Of a stretch of DNA of 40,926 nucleotides, positions 19,628 to 28,453 are shown piece after piece. The stretch spans positions 1 to 40,926 of the forward strand of contig JAAYQG010000144.1 in assembly GCA_012519415.1 (NCBI GenBank), read 5' to 3'. The notes below the pieces were generated by a model that saw nothing but the letters and a program-made list of their open reading frames with translations, was not told where the DNA came from and did not search any database. This stretch comes from Treponema sp. Lineage in GTDB: Bacteria; Spirochaetota; Spirochaetia; Treponematales; Treponemataceae. The position numbers and the translations under genes were made by a program. Each line of letters opens with the position of its first letter. The stretch's first letter is position 1.

Positions 19628-20506
19628 ATGGCAATAAATGAAAAACCGGTTGTAGCTTTGATTTATGATTTTGACGGAACGCTTTCTCCCGGCAATATGC
19701 AGGAATTCAGTTTTATAAAAGCATTGAATATGAGTGCCGGTGAATTCTGGAAAAAGACGAACGAGCTTTCCAAATCAAATGATGCAAGCAGTATTCTTTG
19801 TTATATGAAGACAATGCTTGATGAAGCAAAATACAGAAACATTTCGATTTCTAAAAAATCTTTTACAGAATTCGGAAGGGAAATTAAACTTTTTGAGGGT
19901 GTAAAAAGCTGGTTCAAGACAATAAACGAATACGGAAAATCAAAAGAGCTTGAAATCAAGCATTATATAAATTCTTCCGGTCTTAAAGAAATGATTGAGG
20001 GAACTTCTATCGCAGATGAATTTGAACAAATTTTTGCATGTTCCTTCCTATATGATTCAGACGGAATTGCTATGTGGCCTGGTGTTGCAATTGATTATAC
20101 GACAAAAACTCAATTCATTTTTAAAATCAATAAAGGCATTAAAGAAATCAGCGATTCTGTTGCAATAAATAAATTTGTGCCAGAAAACGAGCGAACAGTG
20201 CCTTTTAAGCGCATGATTTATTTTGGCGACGGCGAAACAGACATTCCGTGCATGAAGCTTGTAAAGCAGAACGGCGGTTATTCTGTTGCGGTTTATAAGC
20301 CGAAAGACACAAAAAAGCGCGAAAAAGCAGAACAGCTGATTTTAGACGAGCGTGTGAATTTTGTGTCCAAAGCAGATTACAAAAAAGACGGCGAGCTTTA
20401 TAAAATAGTAACTGTAATTTTAGACAAAATAAAGTCTGATTTTGATTTTGACAATCTTTTACAAAAACATAAGAATAATGCACAAAAGATAAATTCTGCA
20501 AATTAA
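19628..20506 (+). CDS. HAD-superfamily hydrolase (phosphoserine phosphatase-like)
   Basis: This is a soluble 292-residue phosphatase of the haloacid dehalogenase superfamily. Motif I is YDFDGTLSPG (nucleophile Asp near residue 14, general acid two residues on), motif II INSSG, motif III a Lys in the DYTTKTQFIFK stretch, and motif IV FGDGETDIPCM. The alpha-helical insert between motifs I and II (about 25-100) is a C1-type cap. The C-terminal 70 residues are charged and helical. The track starts at TTG 19610, but ATG 19628 is preferred because a promoter is placed exactly for it. The gene stands alone between the groEL terminator and a 240-nt gap, so context gives no substrate. The superfamily call is firm. 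Confidence 0.85.
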   Translation: MAINEKPVVALIYDFDGTLSPGNMQEFSFIKALNMSAGEFWKKTNELSKSNDASSILCYMKTMLDEAKYRNISISKKSFTEFGREIKLFEGVKSWFKTINEYGKSKELEIKHYINSSGLKEMIEGTSIADEFEQIFACSFLYDSDGIAMWPGVAIDYTTKTQFIFKINKGIKEISDSVAINKFVPENERTVPFKRMIYFGDGETDIPCMKLVKQNGGYSVAVYKPKDTKKREKAEQLILDERVNFVSKADYKKDGELYKIVTVILDKIKSDFDFDNLLQKHKNNAQKINSAN

Positions 20507-20587
20507 GATAGATTGATATTTGCGCCGCTTATTGTTGATAGTAAAATCTTCCGTTAGATTTTTATGAAAAAATGAACGCTTCCCCAA

Positions 20588-20650
20588 CGCAGACAATCTG
20601 CGCTGTTGCTCAAGCGCTGCTCAAGCGTTGCTTAAGCGCTGCTCAAGTGA
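20588..20650 (+). repeat. 11-bp tandem repeat cluster with an adjoining hairpin
   Basis: CGCAGA-CAA-TCTGCG (20588-20602) is a short perfect hairpin. From 20608 the 11-nt unit GCTCAAGCGCT recurs four times with small changes: 20608-20618, 20619-20629, 20630-20640, and a partial copy at 20641-20650. Each unit is about one helical turn, so the motif would face one side of the DNA. It lies roughly 100 nt before the beta-propeller gene. The rest of the gap 20507-20748 has only a weak AAAATCT/AGATTTT hairpin with a T-run at 20543-20563, perhaps ending the HAD gene. Confidence 0.6.
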
Positions 20651-20748
20651 ATATTCTACGCACATTGCGACAAAACGCTTGTGCAAGATGATTAGGTATG
20701 TTGTAATTTTTTGTTGTAAATATTTGGCTTTATATGTAGGATTTGAAA

Positions 20749-21786
20749 ATGAAACGTATGTTTTTTTCTTTGTTGATAATCTTTTTTTGTTTTCAGATTT
20801 TTGCGCAAAATGCAGAAACCAAACTTGTTTTTGAAAAAATCGGCGTATATTCATGCGGAAAGCAGCCCAAACAGGTAATTTTCAGTCCTGATGATAAATT
20901 TATTTTACTTCCACTTCTTGAAGATGAAGGTTTTGATATATTCAGCATTGAGCAGAAAAGAATTGTAAAAAGAATTAATCCGCCCGAAAAAAAGAAATTA
21001 GGTTTTGCAGAAGGGCTTTTTGTGCAATCTAAGCAATCGTTTTTTGTTTCGCAGATGACAACCGGCAATATTTACGAATATTCTTATCCGAATTTTGAGT
21101 TTAAACGGACAATCAACACAAAAGGCACTTGGAGCAAATTTATTGCATATAATTCAAAGTGTAATATGCTTGTTGTTTCAAACTGGGTTTCAAACGATGT
21201 TTCTGTAATTGACTATGATTCTGGAAATGTAAAAAAGCTCATCAAAACAAAAGCTGCTCCGCGCGGTATGACATTTGTTGAAAATAAAAATGTTCTTGTT
21301 GTGCTTTCGTTTGATGGCGGAACAATTCAAAAGTTCAGTATGAAAGATTATGAATTGCTTGATTCAATTTATATTGAAAATTCGGCTATGCGTCATATTG
21401 TAACGAATGCGGAAAAATCGAAAGCATGGATAAGCGATATGTATCATAGTGATATTTTAGAGCTTGATTTGAAAAATTTCAAAATCGTAAAAAAATATCA
21501 TGTTTTTAATAATCCAAATACAATAGATTTGCTCAAAAATCGTTATCTTTGCGTTTCTTGTCGAGGTCCGAATAATAAAGTTGATTATACAAAAAGAAGC
21601 CCTGCAAACGGCAAGATTATTGTAATTGATACATACGAAAAAAAGCAGCTTTGCGAAATCAATGGCGGAAATCAACCAACAGGGCTTGCACTTTCGCAAA
21701 AACAAGATTTGCTCGTATTTTCAAATTTTCAAGACGCAACATTGGAACTTTACAAAATTAAGTTTGAGGCGCAACCTTTGCCGTAA
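20749..21786 (+). CDS. Secreted YVTN/NHL-type beta-propeller protein
   Basis: This is a 345-residue exported protein built of repeating blades, each with a pattern like hydrophobic-VSN-hydrophobic-VIDxxxxK. Examples are MLVVSNWVSNDVSVIDYDSG, MTFVENKNVLVVLSFDGGTI and LALSQKQDLLVFSNFQDATL. Such proteins often serve as binding scaffolds or lyases, but no catalytic motif is visible. MKRMFFSLLIIFFCFQIFAQ is a clean signal peptide cut after FAQ, with no lipobox Cys, so it is likely periplasmic. ATG 20749 is chosen over the track's TTG 20743 because TAGGA lies about 8 nt before it. It is followed by an independent ABC transporter promoter. Confidence 0.8.
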   Translation: MKRMFFSLLIIFFCFQIFAQNAETKLVFEKIGVYSCGKQPKQVIFSPDDKFILLPLLEDEGFDIFSIEQKRIVKRINPPEKKKLGFAEGLFVQSKQSFFVSQMTTGNIYEYSYPNFEFKRTINTKGTWSKFIAYNSKCNMLVVSNWVSNDVSVIDYDSGNVKKLIKTKAAPRGMTFVENKNVLVVLSFDGGTIQKFSMKDYELLDSIYIENSAMRHIVTNAEKSKAWISDMYHSDILELDLKNFKIVKKYHVFNNPNTIDLLKNRYLCVSCRGPNNKVDYTKRSPANGKIIVIDTYEKKQLCEINGGNQPTGLALSQKQDLLVFSNFQDATLELYKIKFEAQPLP

Positions 21787-21860
21787 TGCTGTAGCAAACT
21801 AAAAGATTATGTGTTTCCGGAAAATTCAGATAAGTTTGATATGAATGTTTTGTTCTAAAA

Positions 21861-21889
21861 TTGAAATTTAATTTAAATGCAAATATAAT
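21861..21889 (+). promoter_or_regulatory. Strong promoter placed for leaderless ABC-transporter mRNA
   Basis: TTGAAA (21861-21866), 17 nt, TATAAT (21884-21889), then exactly 6 nt to ATG 21896. The boxes are near consensus. There is no Shine-Dalgarno sequence before the ATG. The -10 to ATG distance is the same as in the HAD gene at 19628. Confidence 0.65.
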
Positions 21890-21895
21890 ACAGCT

Positions 21896-23701
21896 ATGTC
21901 TACGGTAAAAAAACTTCTTTTGGGGTTGGAGCAAAAATATAAAATATGTGCAGTTTTAGCTCCTGTTGCAATTATGGGCGAAGTGCTTCTTGAAGTATTT
22001 ATTCCATTTATTATGGCGAAAATTATTGATGTGGGTATTGCTGAACAAGATGCAGCTTATGTAATTAAAACAGGAAGTCTTATGATTGGGGCTGCGCTTT
22101 TTTCACTGATATTCGGTGTTATTGCGGGGCGGTTTGCCGCAGTTTCAGCATTAGGATTTGCGCGCAATTTGCGCCGCCGTCTTTTTGCAAAGATTCAAGA
22201 GTTTTCTTTTTCAAACATTGATAAATTTAGTACATCATCGCTTGTAACACGGCTTACTTCTGATGTAACAAATTCTCAAAACACATTTCAAATGATTATC
22301 CGTATGTGCGTACGTTCTCCGTTTATGTTTATTAGTGCAATTGTTATGGCTTTTTATATGAACTCAGAGCTTGCGCTCATTTTTGTTGTGTGTATTCCGC
22401 TGATTGCTGTGCCAATGATATTCATTATGAAAACCGCTCATCCTCGTTTTCAGGTTTTGATGAAAAATTATGATAATCTGAACGCAAAAGTGCAAGAAAA
22501 TTTAATCGGAATCCGTGCAGTTAAAGCTTTCGTGCGCGAAGAAAATGAAAAAACAAAATTCAACGATGCGGCTGAAGCTATCCGCAATGCGCAAGTTCGA
22601 GCTGAAAAAATAGTCATTTTGAGTATGCCGCTAATGATTTTGGTCATTTATATTGCATTAATTGCGTTGCTTTGGTTCGGCGGAAATTTTATTATTGCCG
22701 GTAAAATGCAGACAGGTGAACTTATCAGTTTTATTACATATATGGTTCAGATTCTTTCTTCTTTAATGATGCTTTCTATGATATTTATTATGATTGTAAT
22801 TTCAAAAGCAAGCATAGGACGCATAATAGAAGTTTTTGATGAAGAGCCGGATGTAAAAGATTCTGTAGATTCTGCTTTGAGTGCGGATAAAGCTCCTGCT
22901 GACGGTTCTGTTGAATTTAGAAATGTTTCTTTTAGTTATGATAAAACCGAAAAAAATGCAGTTTTGCATGATATTTCATTTTTAATAAAAAGCGGTGAAA
23001 CAATTGGAATCATCGGAGGAACGGGGTCTTCAAAATCTACGATTGTGCAACTTATTTTGCGCCTTTATGATACATTGTGTGGTTCTGTTTTGGTAGGCGG
23101 CAATGATGTGAAATCTTATAAACTTGAAAAGCTTCGCGAAAATATTGCTATAGTGCTTCAAAAAAATGTGCTTTTTTCCGGCACAATTCTTGAAAATTTG
23201 CGTTGGGGAAATAAAAACGCTTCAACTGAACAAATTGAAAATGCGTGCCGAACAGCTTGTGCTCATGATTTTATTATTTCGTTCCCGAAAGGATATGAAA
23301 CTGAACTAGGTCAAGGTGGAGTTAATCTTTCAGGCGGACAAAAACAGCGGCTTTGCATTGCAAGAGCTTTGCTTAAAGAACCGAAGGTTCTCATTCTTGA
23401 TGATTCAACAAGTGCGGTTGATACAGCTACAGATGCAGCAATTCGTAACGGCTTAAAAAATACATTGCCTGAAACAACAAAAATAATTATTGCGCAGCGC
23501 ATCGCTTCGGTAAAAGATGCAGATAGAATCTTTGTAATTGATGAGGGGCGAATTTCTTCTATTGGAACTCATGATGAACTTATTAAGTCAAATAAGATTT
23601 ATCGAGAAGTTTTTGAGTCGCAACAAAAAGGCAGCGATTTTGACGGTGCCGGAGATTCTGCTGCGAAAGAAGCTGCCGCTTCTAAAAAGGAGGCTTTATA
23701 A
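21896..23701 (+). CDS. ABC exporter half-transporter, degenerate-site subunit (TM287-like)
   Basis: This is an inner-membrane ABC exporter subunit (601 residues): six transmembrane helices (about 15-310) fused to a nucleotide-binding domain. Walker A is GGTGSSKST (Lys380) and the signature LSGGQKQR is intact. Walker B ends LILDDS, so Asp replaces the catalytic Glu, and the H-loop is IIAQRI, with Gln for His. These are the hallmarks of the degenerate half of heterodimeric exporters such as TM287/288 and LmrCD. The C-terminal tail is Lys/Ala-rich. The partner starts with a 1-nt stop/start overlap (TAATG), so stoichiometric coupling is expected. The substrate (lipid or drug-like) is not knowable from sequence. 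The mRNA looks leaderless. Confidence 0.93.
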   Translation: MSTVKKLLLGLEQKYKICAVLAPVAIMGEVLLEVFIPFIMAKIIDVGIAEQDAAYVIKTGSLMIGAALFSLIFGVIAGRFAAVSALGFARNLRRRLFAKIQEFSFSNIDKFSTSSLVTRLTSDVTNSQNTFQMIIRMCVRSPFMFISAIVMAFYMNSELALIFVVCIPLIAVPMIFIMKTAHPRFQVLMKNYDNLNAKVQENLIGIRAVKAFVREENEKTKFNDAAEAIRNAQVRAEKIVILSMPLMILVIYIALIALLWFGGNFIIAGKMQTGELISFITYMVQILSSLMMLSMIFIMIVISKASIGRIIEVFDEEPDVKDSVDSALSADKAPADGSVEFRNVSFSYDKTEKNAVLHDISFLIKSGETIGIIGGTGSSKSTIVQLILRLYDTLCGSVLVGGNDVKSYKLEKLRENIAIVLQKNVLFSGTILENLRWGNKNASTEQIENACRTACAHDFIISFPKGYETELGQGGVNLSGGQKQRLCIARALLKEPKVLILDDSTSAVDTATDAAIRNGLKNTLPETTKIIIAQRIASVKDADRIFVIDEGRISSIGTHDELIKSNKIYREVFESQQKGSDFDGAGDSAAKEAAASKKEAL

Positions 23702-25614
23702 TGGCACCACCTACACAAAGACACGGCAGGCATGGTCGTCCGGTGCAAAAACCTAAAAATGCGAAAAAAACAATAAAACGATTATTGAAATACCTTGCTT
23801 TTTATAAATTCCTTTTTGTGTTTGTATTTTTATGTATTATTGTTTCGTCTGGAGCAAATGTTGCAAGCTCTTATTTTTTGCAACCGATTTTGAACGATTA
23901 TATTGTTCCGGCAATCGGTAGTAAATCTCCGGATTTGTCGGGATTTGTTTTTCTTTTAAGCAAGATGGCATTGATTTTTGCATTAGGTTCAATTGCCGGA
24001 TGGGCAAACAACCGAATTATGATACATATTTCTTCAAAAACATTGTACAAATTACGCACGGAACTTTTTGCTCACATGGAAATGCTTCCGCTTCGCTATT
24101 TTGATTCACATACACATGGCGAGCTTATGAGTCATTTTACAAATGATATAGATGCGATTCGCGATATGTTAAGTCAAGCAGTGCCGCAGCTTTTTTCTTC
24201 GCTGTTGACTGTCGTCGCTTGTTTTGTGATGATGCTTTCTTTAAGTCCCGTTTTGACATTAGTTGTTGTTCTAACTGTTGTTGCAATGATTGCTGTAACA
24301 GGCATTGTCGGCAAATATTCAGCAAAAGCTTTTAGAAGTCAACAAGAATCAATCGGTAAAGTAAACGGATATATAGAAGAAATAATTGAGGGGCAAAAAG
24401 TTGTAAAAGTTTTTTGTCGCGAAGAAACGTCAAAAATTGAATTTGATTCCTTAAATGATATGTTATGTAAGGCGGGAACAAAAGCCAACACATTGGCAAA
24501 CATTTTAGCACCGCTTATGAATAACATGGGACACATAAGTTATGCTTTTACTGCAATTATGGGTGTAATGTTTATTATTGCAGGCAAAATGGATTTAGGG
24601 CGAATAGCTTCGTTTCTTGAATATTCAAGAAGTTTTAAAAACCCTATTACACAAATGGCGCAAATGTTCAACGGCGTTTTAAATGCCCTTGCCGGTGCAG
24701 AACGTGTTTTTGCTGTAATTGATGAAGAAACCGAAGTTGATGAAGGATATGTAACGTTAGTTAATGCAAATATTTTAAGCGATGGTTCAGTTGCAGAAGC
24801 TTTTTTTCCGACAGGGCAGTGGGCATGGAAACATCCGCACCACGATAATACTGTTTCATATGTACTTTTAAAAGGTGAGGTTCAGTTTGAAAATGTAACA
24901 TTCGGATATGAAAAAGAAAAAACAGTTTTACATAACATTACAATGACTGCTCACCCGGGTGAAAAAATCGCACTTGTCGGTTCTACAGGTTCCGGAAAAA
25001 CAACAATAACAAATCTCATAAACAGATTTTATGATGCATCTACAAATGTTGACGGCGGATCAAAAATTAGGTTTGACGGCATAAATATTAACAAAATCAA
25101 AAAAGCGGATTTACGTCGTTCTCTTGGAATAGTTCTGCAAGATACGCACTTGTTTACTGGTTCTGTAGCTGACAATATTCGTTTTGGAAAACTTGATGCA
25201 TCTATGCAAGAAGTTGAAACTGCTGCGAAACTTGCCAATGCGGATTATTTTATAAGACATCTTCATCAAGGTTATGAAACTATAATTACAGGCGATGGTG
25301 AAAGTTTGAGTCAAGGGCAACGACAACTTCTTGCAATTGCGCGTGCAGCTGTCGCAAATCCGCCGGTTCTTATCTTAGATGAAGCTACAAGCTCAGTCGA
25401 CACAAGAACCGAATCTTTGATTGAAAAAGGCATGGATAGTCTTATGCAAGGACGCACTGTTTTTGTAATAGCTCACAGACTTTCGACTGTTCGCAATGCT
25501 GACAAAATCATTGTTCTTGAACATGGCAGAATTATTGAAAACGGAAGCCACGATGAGCTTATCGCTCAGAAAGGCAGATATTATAAACTTTATACAGGTT
25601 CTTTTGCTTCTTAG
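23701..25614 (+). CDS. ABC exporter half-transporter, catalytic subunit (TM288-like)
   Basis: This is the second half-transporter (637 residues), coupled to the first by a TAATG overlap and its own strong AAAGGAGG site inside the upstream gene's last codons. The first 25 residues are basic and precede six transmembrane helices (about 28-340). The ATPase domain has Walker A GSTGSGKTT, a canonical Walker B LILDEATSSVD and the H-loop IAHRLS, but its signature is LSQGQRQ with Gln for Gly. That pattern is the mirror of the partner: its own Walker B serves the good site, its altered signature serves the bad site. A 50-residue insert with GQWAWKHPHHDN sits between membrane and ATPase parts, as in some family members. 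Confidence 0.93.
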   Translation: MAPPTQRHGRHGRPVQKPKNAKKTIKRLLKYLAFYKFLFVFVFLCIIVSSGANVASSYFLQPILNDYIVPAIGSKSPDLSGFVFLLSKMALIFALGSIAGWANNRIMIHISSKTLYKLRTELFAHMEMLPLRYFDSHTHGELMSHFTNDIDAIRDMLSQAVPQLFSSLLTVVACFVMMLSLSPVLTLVVVLTVVAMIAVTGIVGKYSAKAFRSQQESIGKVNGYIEEIIEGQKVVKVFCREETSKIEFDSLNDMLCKAGTKANTLANILAPLMNNMGHISYAFTAIMGVMFIIAGKMDLGRIASFLEYSRSFKNPITQMAQMFNGVLNALAGAERVFAVIDEETEVDEGYVTLVNANILSDGSVAEAFFPTGQWAWKHPHHDNTVSYVLLKGEVQFENVTFGYEKEKTVLHNITMTAHPGEKIALVGSTGSGKTTITNLINRFYDASTNVDGGSKIRFDGININKIKKADLRRSLGIVLQDTHLFTGSVADNIRFGKLDASMQEVETAAKLANADYFIRHLHQGYETIITGDGESLSQGQRQLLAIARAAVANPPVLILDEATSSVDTRTESLIEKGMDSLMQGRTVFVIAHRLSTVRNADKIIVLEHGRIIENGSHDELIAQKGRYYKLYTGSFAS

Positions 25615-25659
25615 AAAAGGCAATTGATATGTTTTAACGAGGTTTTGTTTAGCACCTCC

Positions 25660-25708
25660 TCAAGACGAAGAGTATTTTTAATTTTGTGGCGGTTGCTCTT
25701 CGTCTTGA
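25660..25708 (+). terminator. 13-bp perfect inverted repeat after the ABC operon
   Basis: TCAAGACGAAGAG (25660-25672) pairs perfectly with CTCTTCGTCTTGA (25696-25708) around a 23-nt loop. It starts 45 nt after the transporter stop codon. No T-run follows directly, so it may be a processing or stability hairpin rather than a terminator. The remaining gap to 25869 is AT-rich and shows nothing else. Confidence 0.5.
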
Positions 25709-25869
25709 TGAATTAAGGTTATCATAAGTTTTTTTTGAATGCTTTATAAGGTCGTTAAAAAATAGTTAGAAAAAATTTAAAAATAAAATTAATTTGTTAA
25801 GAGTTTTTTAATGATTCATTTGTAACGCTAATTTGATGTTATAGAATAAAATTCATATCAAAGCATATC

Positions 25870-25910
25870 TAAAAAGCCCTTCCGAGTTTAATCAATCGAA
25901 AGGGCTTTTG
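25870..25910 (-). terminator. Intrinsic terminator of the glucosaminidase gene
   Basis: On the minus strand AAAAGCCCTTTCGA pairs with TCGGAAGGGCTTTT at all but one position around a 10-nt loop, and T-rich sequence follows. It begins 2 nt after the stop codon. The A/T flanks on both sides mean it could also stop transcription from the left. Confidence 0.85.
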
Positions 25911-25911
25911 T

Positions 25912-26991
25912 TTAGAATCGTGCAAGTTCTTTCATCAATGAATAAATCTTACGATCATAGTTTGGGTCTGTTGCCCATGTTCCTGTTAATCCTGCTAACG
26001 TTTTTGCCTTTCCTCTTGGCTGAACATATTTGTAGCGAGGATCAATCAACGTACCGCCTAAAGTGCCTGTTGAACCATACGCATGTAAATGCTGAACATG
26101 AGCTATTACTCCTTCTCGCTCTGTTGCAAAGCGATGACCTGGTGATGCTTTTGAAATAGAACCCAAGCCGCAGAAATTATTCATGTCCGGTGTTACTAAA
26201 TTACCAAAATTTAGGAAACCTGTTTCGTGGCACATTTGAACAAATGCAAGATCGGAATTTACACCTTCGTATGCACATTCTTCCACATAAAGTTGTGCCA
26301 AAATCCACGCACGCTGTAAATCTCCTTTCGGATTTTTTGATGCAAAGTAGTTGTAAAGTTGTTTCGCACTTTTTCTTCCCTTTGCCATAAGTTTGTCAGA
26401 CGGAAATGAAGCAGGTCCGAATTTTTGCAATGTTTCGTTATATGATTTATCTCCATAATTATAGCCGCTATAGTCGCTGTATTCGGGGCTACTATAATCA
26501 ATGTAAAACGAGCTATTTGATACAGTGGGTTTTTTGTTGCCTGATGAGCTTGCAACATTAGATGATTTTGCATTATTTGAAGAATCTGTTTTGCTGGTTG
26601 TTGCAACTGTTTGTTCAGCAGGATAATCATCTGAATAATCGTTATTAACTAAAGATTCGTCATAACCTGTTTCTATAAATTCAGAATCGAAATTATCATA
26701 ATCTGAGTAAATGTCTGTGTAACTTTTGTCATCGTCAACATAAATATAATCATTTTCGCTAACATCAACAAAAACTTCTTCCGTATCATAATAATGATCA
26801 TCTTCGCTACTTGTTGTTTGTGGCGGAGGTGTATCATCAAATGTTTCATCTGTTGCTGTGAAAACTTCTGTTTCAACGTATTCGGCACTTTCCGTACCAA
26901 CAGTCTTTACTTTTTTGGTTGATTTGCAGCTGGTAATCATAGTTACAGCGGCAACCGTCAGTATAAACATTCCAACTGTTCGTAATTTCAT
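25912..26991 (-). CDS. Glucosaminidase-domain lipoprotein (peptidoglycan hydrolase)
   Basis: This is a 359-residue predicted lipoprotein cutting peptidoglycan glycan strands (PF01832-type endo-beta-N-acetylglucosaminidase). The signal peptide ends MITSC. Residues about 30-180 are a low-complexity linker rich in Asp, Glu, Ser, Thr and Tyr (for example VFVDVSENDYIYVDDDKSYT), which likely spans space between membrane and wall. The catalytic domain (about 190-359) has the family pattern GVNSDLAFVQMCHETGFLNFG (catalytic Glu in HETG) and NNFCGLGS. ATG 26991 is chosen because GAGG lies 8 nt upstream; the track starts two codons earlier at TTG 26997. It is divergent from radC. Confidence 0.88.
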   Translation of the reverse strand: MKLRTVGMFILTVAAVTMITSCKSTKKVKTVGTESAEYVETEVFTATDETFDDTPPPQTTSSEDDHYYDTEEVFVDVSENDYIYVDDDKSYTDIYSDYDNFDSEFIETGYDESLVNNDYSDDYPAEQTVATTSKTDSSNNAKSSNVASSSGNKKPTVSNSSFYIDYSSPEYSDYSGYNYGDKSYNETLQKFGPASFPSDKLMAKGRKSAKQLYNYFASKNPKGDLQRAWILAQLYVEECAYEGVNSDLAFVQMCHETGFLNFGNLVTPDMNNFCGLGSISKASPGHRFATEREGVIAHVQHLHAYGSTGTLGGTLIDPRYKYVQPRGKAKTLAGLTGTWATDPNYDRKIYSLMKELARF

Positions 26992-27081
26992 GAACAAAAC
27001 CTCTAAAATATTTACATTGTTTCTGTCAAAAAAATGACTGAAAAAATAAAAAAAAATCTATATATATAGCAGGAGGTTATA

Positions 27082-27783
27082 ATGATTCAATTAAACCAAT
27101 CTGCTATCTTTTCTTATATCGGTAACATATCTGATGATTGTGAGAGTAAAAAGTTAAATATTCGTGAAAGAGTTTGGAAAAATGGTATAGAATGCGCAAC
27201 AACAGAAGAGCTTATTATGCTTATTCTAGGTTCAGGTACAAAAGAGCGTAGTGTGGCTGTTATTGCAAAAGATGTTCTCTCTTGCATATCTAAATGCGAT
27301 CCGGAATGCCTGTTTTTTGAGTTGAAATGTATCAAAGGCATATCTCTTGGCAAGGCTGCTGCTATTATGGCAAGCCTTGAGCTTGGACGCCGCAATTATG
27401 GAATGGGAGGCACAATTATCAAAAAACCAAAAGATTTAATACCTCTTGTTCAACATTATACATTAGAATCACGGGAGCATTTTTTATGTATAACTCTTAA
27501 TGGTGCGCATGAAATTATAAAAATAAGAGAAATAAGCGTAGGCTCGCTTAACCGTTCTTTGATTCACCCGCGAGAAGTTTTTGTTAATGTTTTAAAAGAT
27601 CATGCAGCAGCAATAATTATATGTCATAATCATCCATCTGGAAGAACCGAACCGTCTGAAAACGATATTGAGATAACTGCAAGATTAAAAGATTGTGCAG
27701 ACCTTTTGGGTATAACATTGCTTGACCATTTGATAATCGGTAAAGAAAGCTATTACAGTTTTTCGTCGGCGTGTCTTCTGTAA
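27082..27783 (+). CDS. radC: RadC/JAB-domain protein (UPF0758)
   Basis: This is a predicted cytoplasmic protein (233 residues) of the RadC family. The N-terminus has a helix-hairpin-helix-like region (ECATTEELIMLILGSGTKERSV, IKGISLGKAAAIMAS). The C-terminal JAB/MPN+ metal site is complete: CHNHPSGRTEPSENDIE with His182, His184 and Asp195. AGGAGG precedes ATG 27082 at good spacing. The size matches typical RadC (about 225-230). RadC's role in DNA repair has been questioned; it is best called a putative JAMM-type metalloprotein. It is divergent from the glucosaminidase and converges on the XRE gene. Confidence 0.95.
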   Translation: MIQLNQSAIFSYIGNISDDCESKKLNIRERVWKNGIECATTEELIMLILGSGTKERSVAVIAKDVLSCISKCDPECLFFELKCIKGISLGKAAAIMASLELGRRNYGMGGTIIKKPKDLIPLVQHYTLESREHFLCITLNGAHEIIKIREISVGSLNRSLIHPREVFVNVLKDHAAAIIICHNHPSGRTEPSENDIEITARLKDCADLLGITLLDHLIIGKESYYSFSSACLL

Positions 27784-27874
27784 AAAATGCAATCAACGGA
27801 CACATCTCGATAAAATAAATGGAATTTAATCCGGCATTATAAAATTTTGAAACAGCAATTCGTCTGTAATTTAT

Positions 27875-28453
27875 TTACACAAACCTCTGCGGCGGAGTTA
27901 CAATCCACAAAGCTTTCAAAATTTTATTGCTTGTGTTTGTTAATATATGCGGAGAAAAAGCTGCAAACGAAACGCTGTCGCCTTCATTTAATGTGTATAA
28001 AACAGTTTCATATTGAAGTGTTGCTGTGCCTTCTATTATATAGCCGAATTCTCTACCGGGGTGTCCATAAGAGCCCCTATGTGTTTGTGTCATTTGTGGA
28101 AGCGTAATAATATATGATTCCAGTGCATGAAGTCCGTCGCTTTCGGCGGGGTGGATAATTTCTTCGTATGTTATTCCGGCTTCTACAATTTTTCGGCGTT
28201 TAGCGGTCGGTGATATTCTTACAGGACGAGATTGTCTATATTCTTCAAATATGTATTCAAGGCTTATATCAAGTACATCTGCAAGAGATAGCAACGTGTC
28301 TATCGCAGGAGAAACTTTATTTCGTTCAATTTGAGAAACAAGACTTTCACTTACACCTGCTTGTTGTGCAACAACTTTTAACGTAAGACCTTTGCGCTCG
28401 CGTACCTTCCTTAGCTTTTCGCCGAATCGGAAAGGTTCCTTTTTATCTTGCAT
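27875..28453 (-). CDS. XRE-cupin transcriptional regulator
   Basis: This is a 192-residue regulator: a lambda-repressor-type helix-turn-helix (about 9-63, RFGEKLRKVRERKGLTL, VVAQQAGVSESLVSQIERNK) joined to a cupin sensor (about 105-190, HPGREFGYIIEGTATLQYE, LNEGDSVSF). This layout matches the MerR/PuuR-like HTH-cupin group that senses small metabolites. The track's start at 28516 would run 74 nt into the upstream gene; ATG 28453, overlapping it by 11 nt, is preferred because it starts just before the conserved helix-turn-helix. Translational coupling with the upstream unknown gene is likely. The targets are unknown and may include its own operon. Confidence 0.88.
   Translation of the reverse strand: MQDKKEPFRFGEKLRKVRERKGLTLKVVAQQAGVSESLVSQIERNKVSPAIDTLLSLADVLDISLEYIFEEYRQSRPVRISPTAKRRKIVEAGITYEEIIHPAESDGLHALESYIITLPQMTQTHRGSYGHPGREFGYIIEGTATLQYETVLYTLNEGDSVSFAAFSPHILTNTSNKILKALWIVTPPQRFV

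Noticed and set aside
23015-23041. Walker A of ABC subunit 1 (GGTGSSKST) as a dead ATP site
   Set aside because: The Gly-to-Ser form keeps Lys and Ser and is, from memory, common in heterodimeric exporters; only Walker B and H-loop changes were taken as degenerate.
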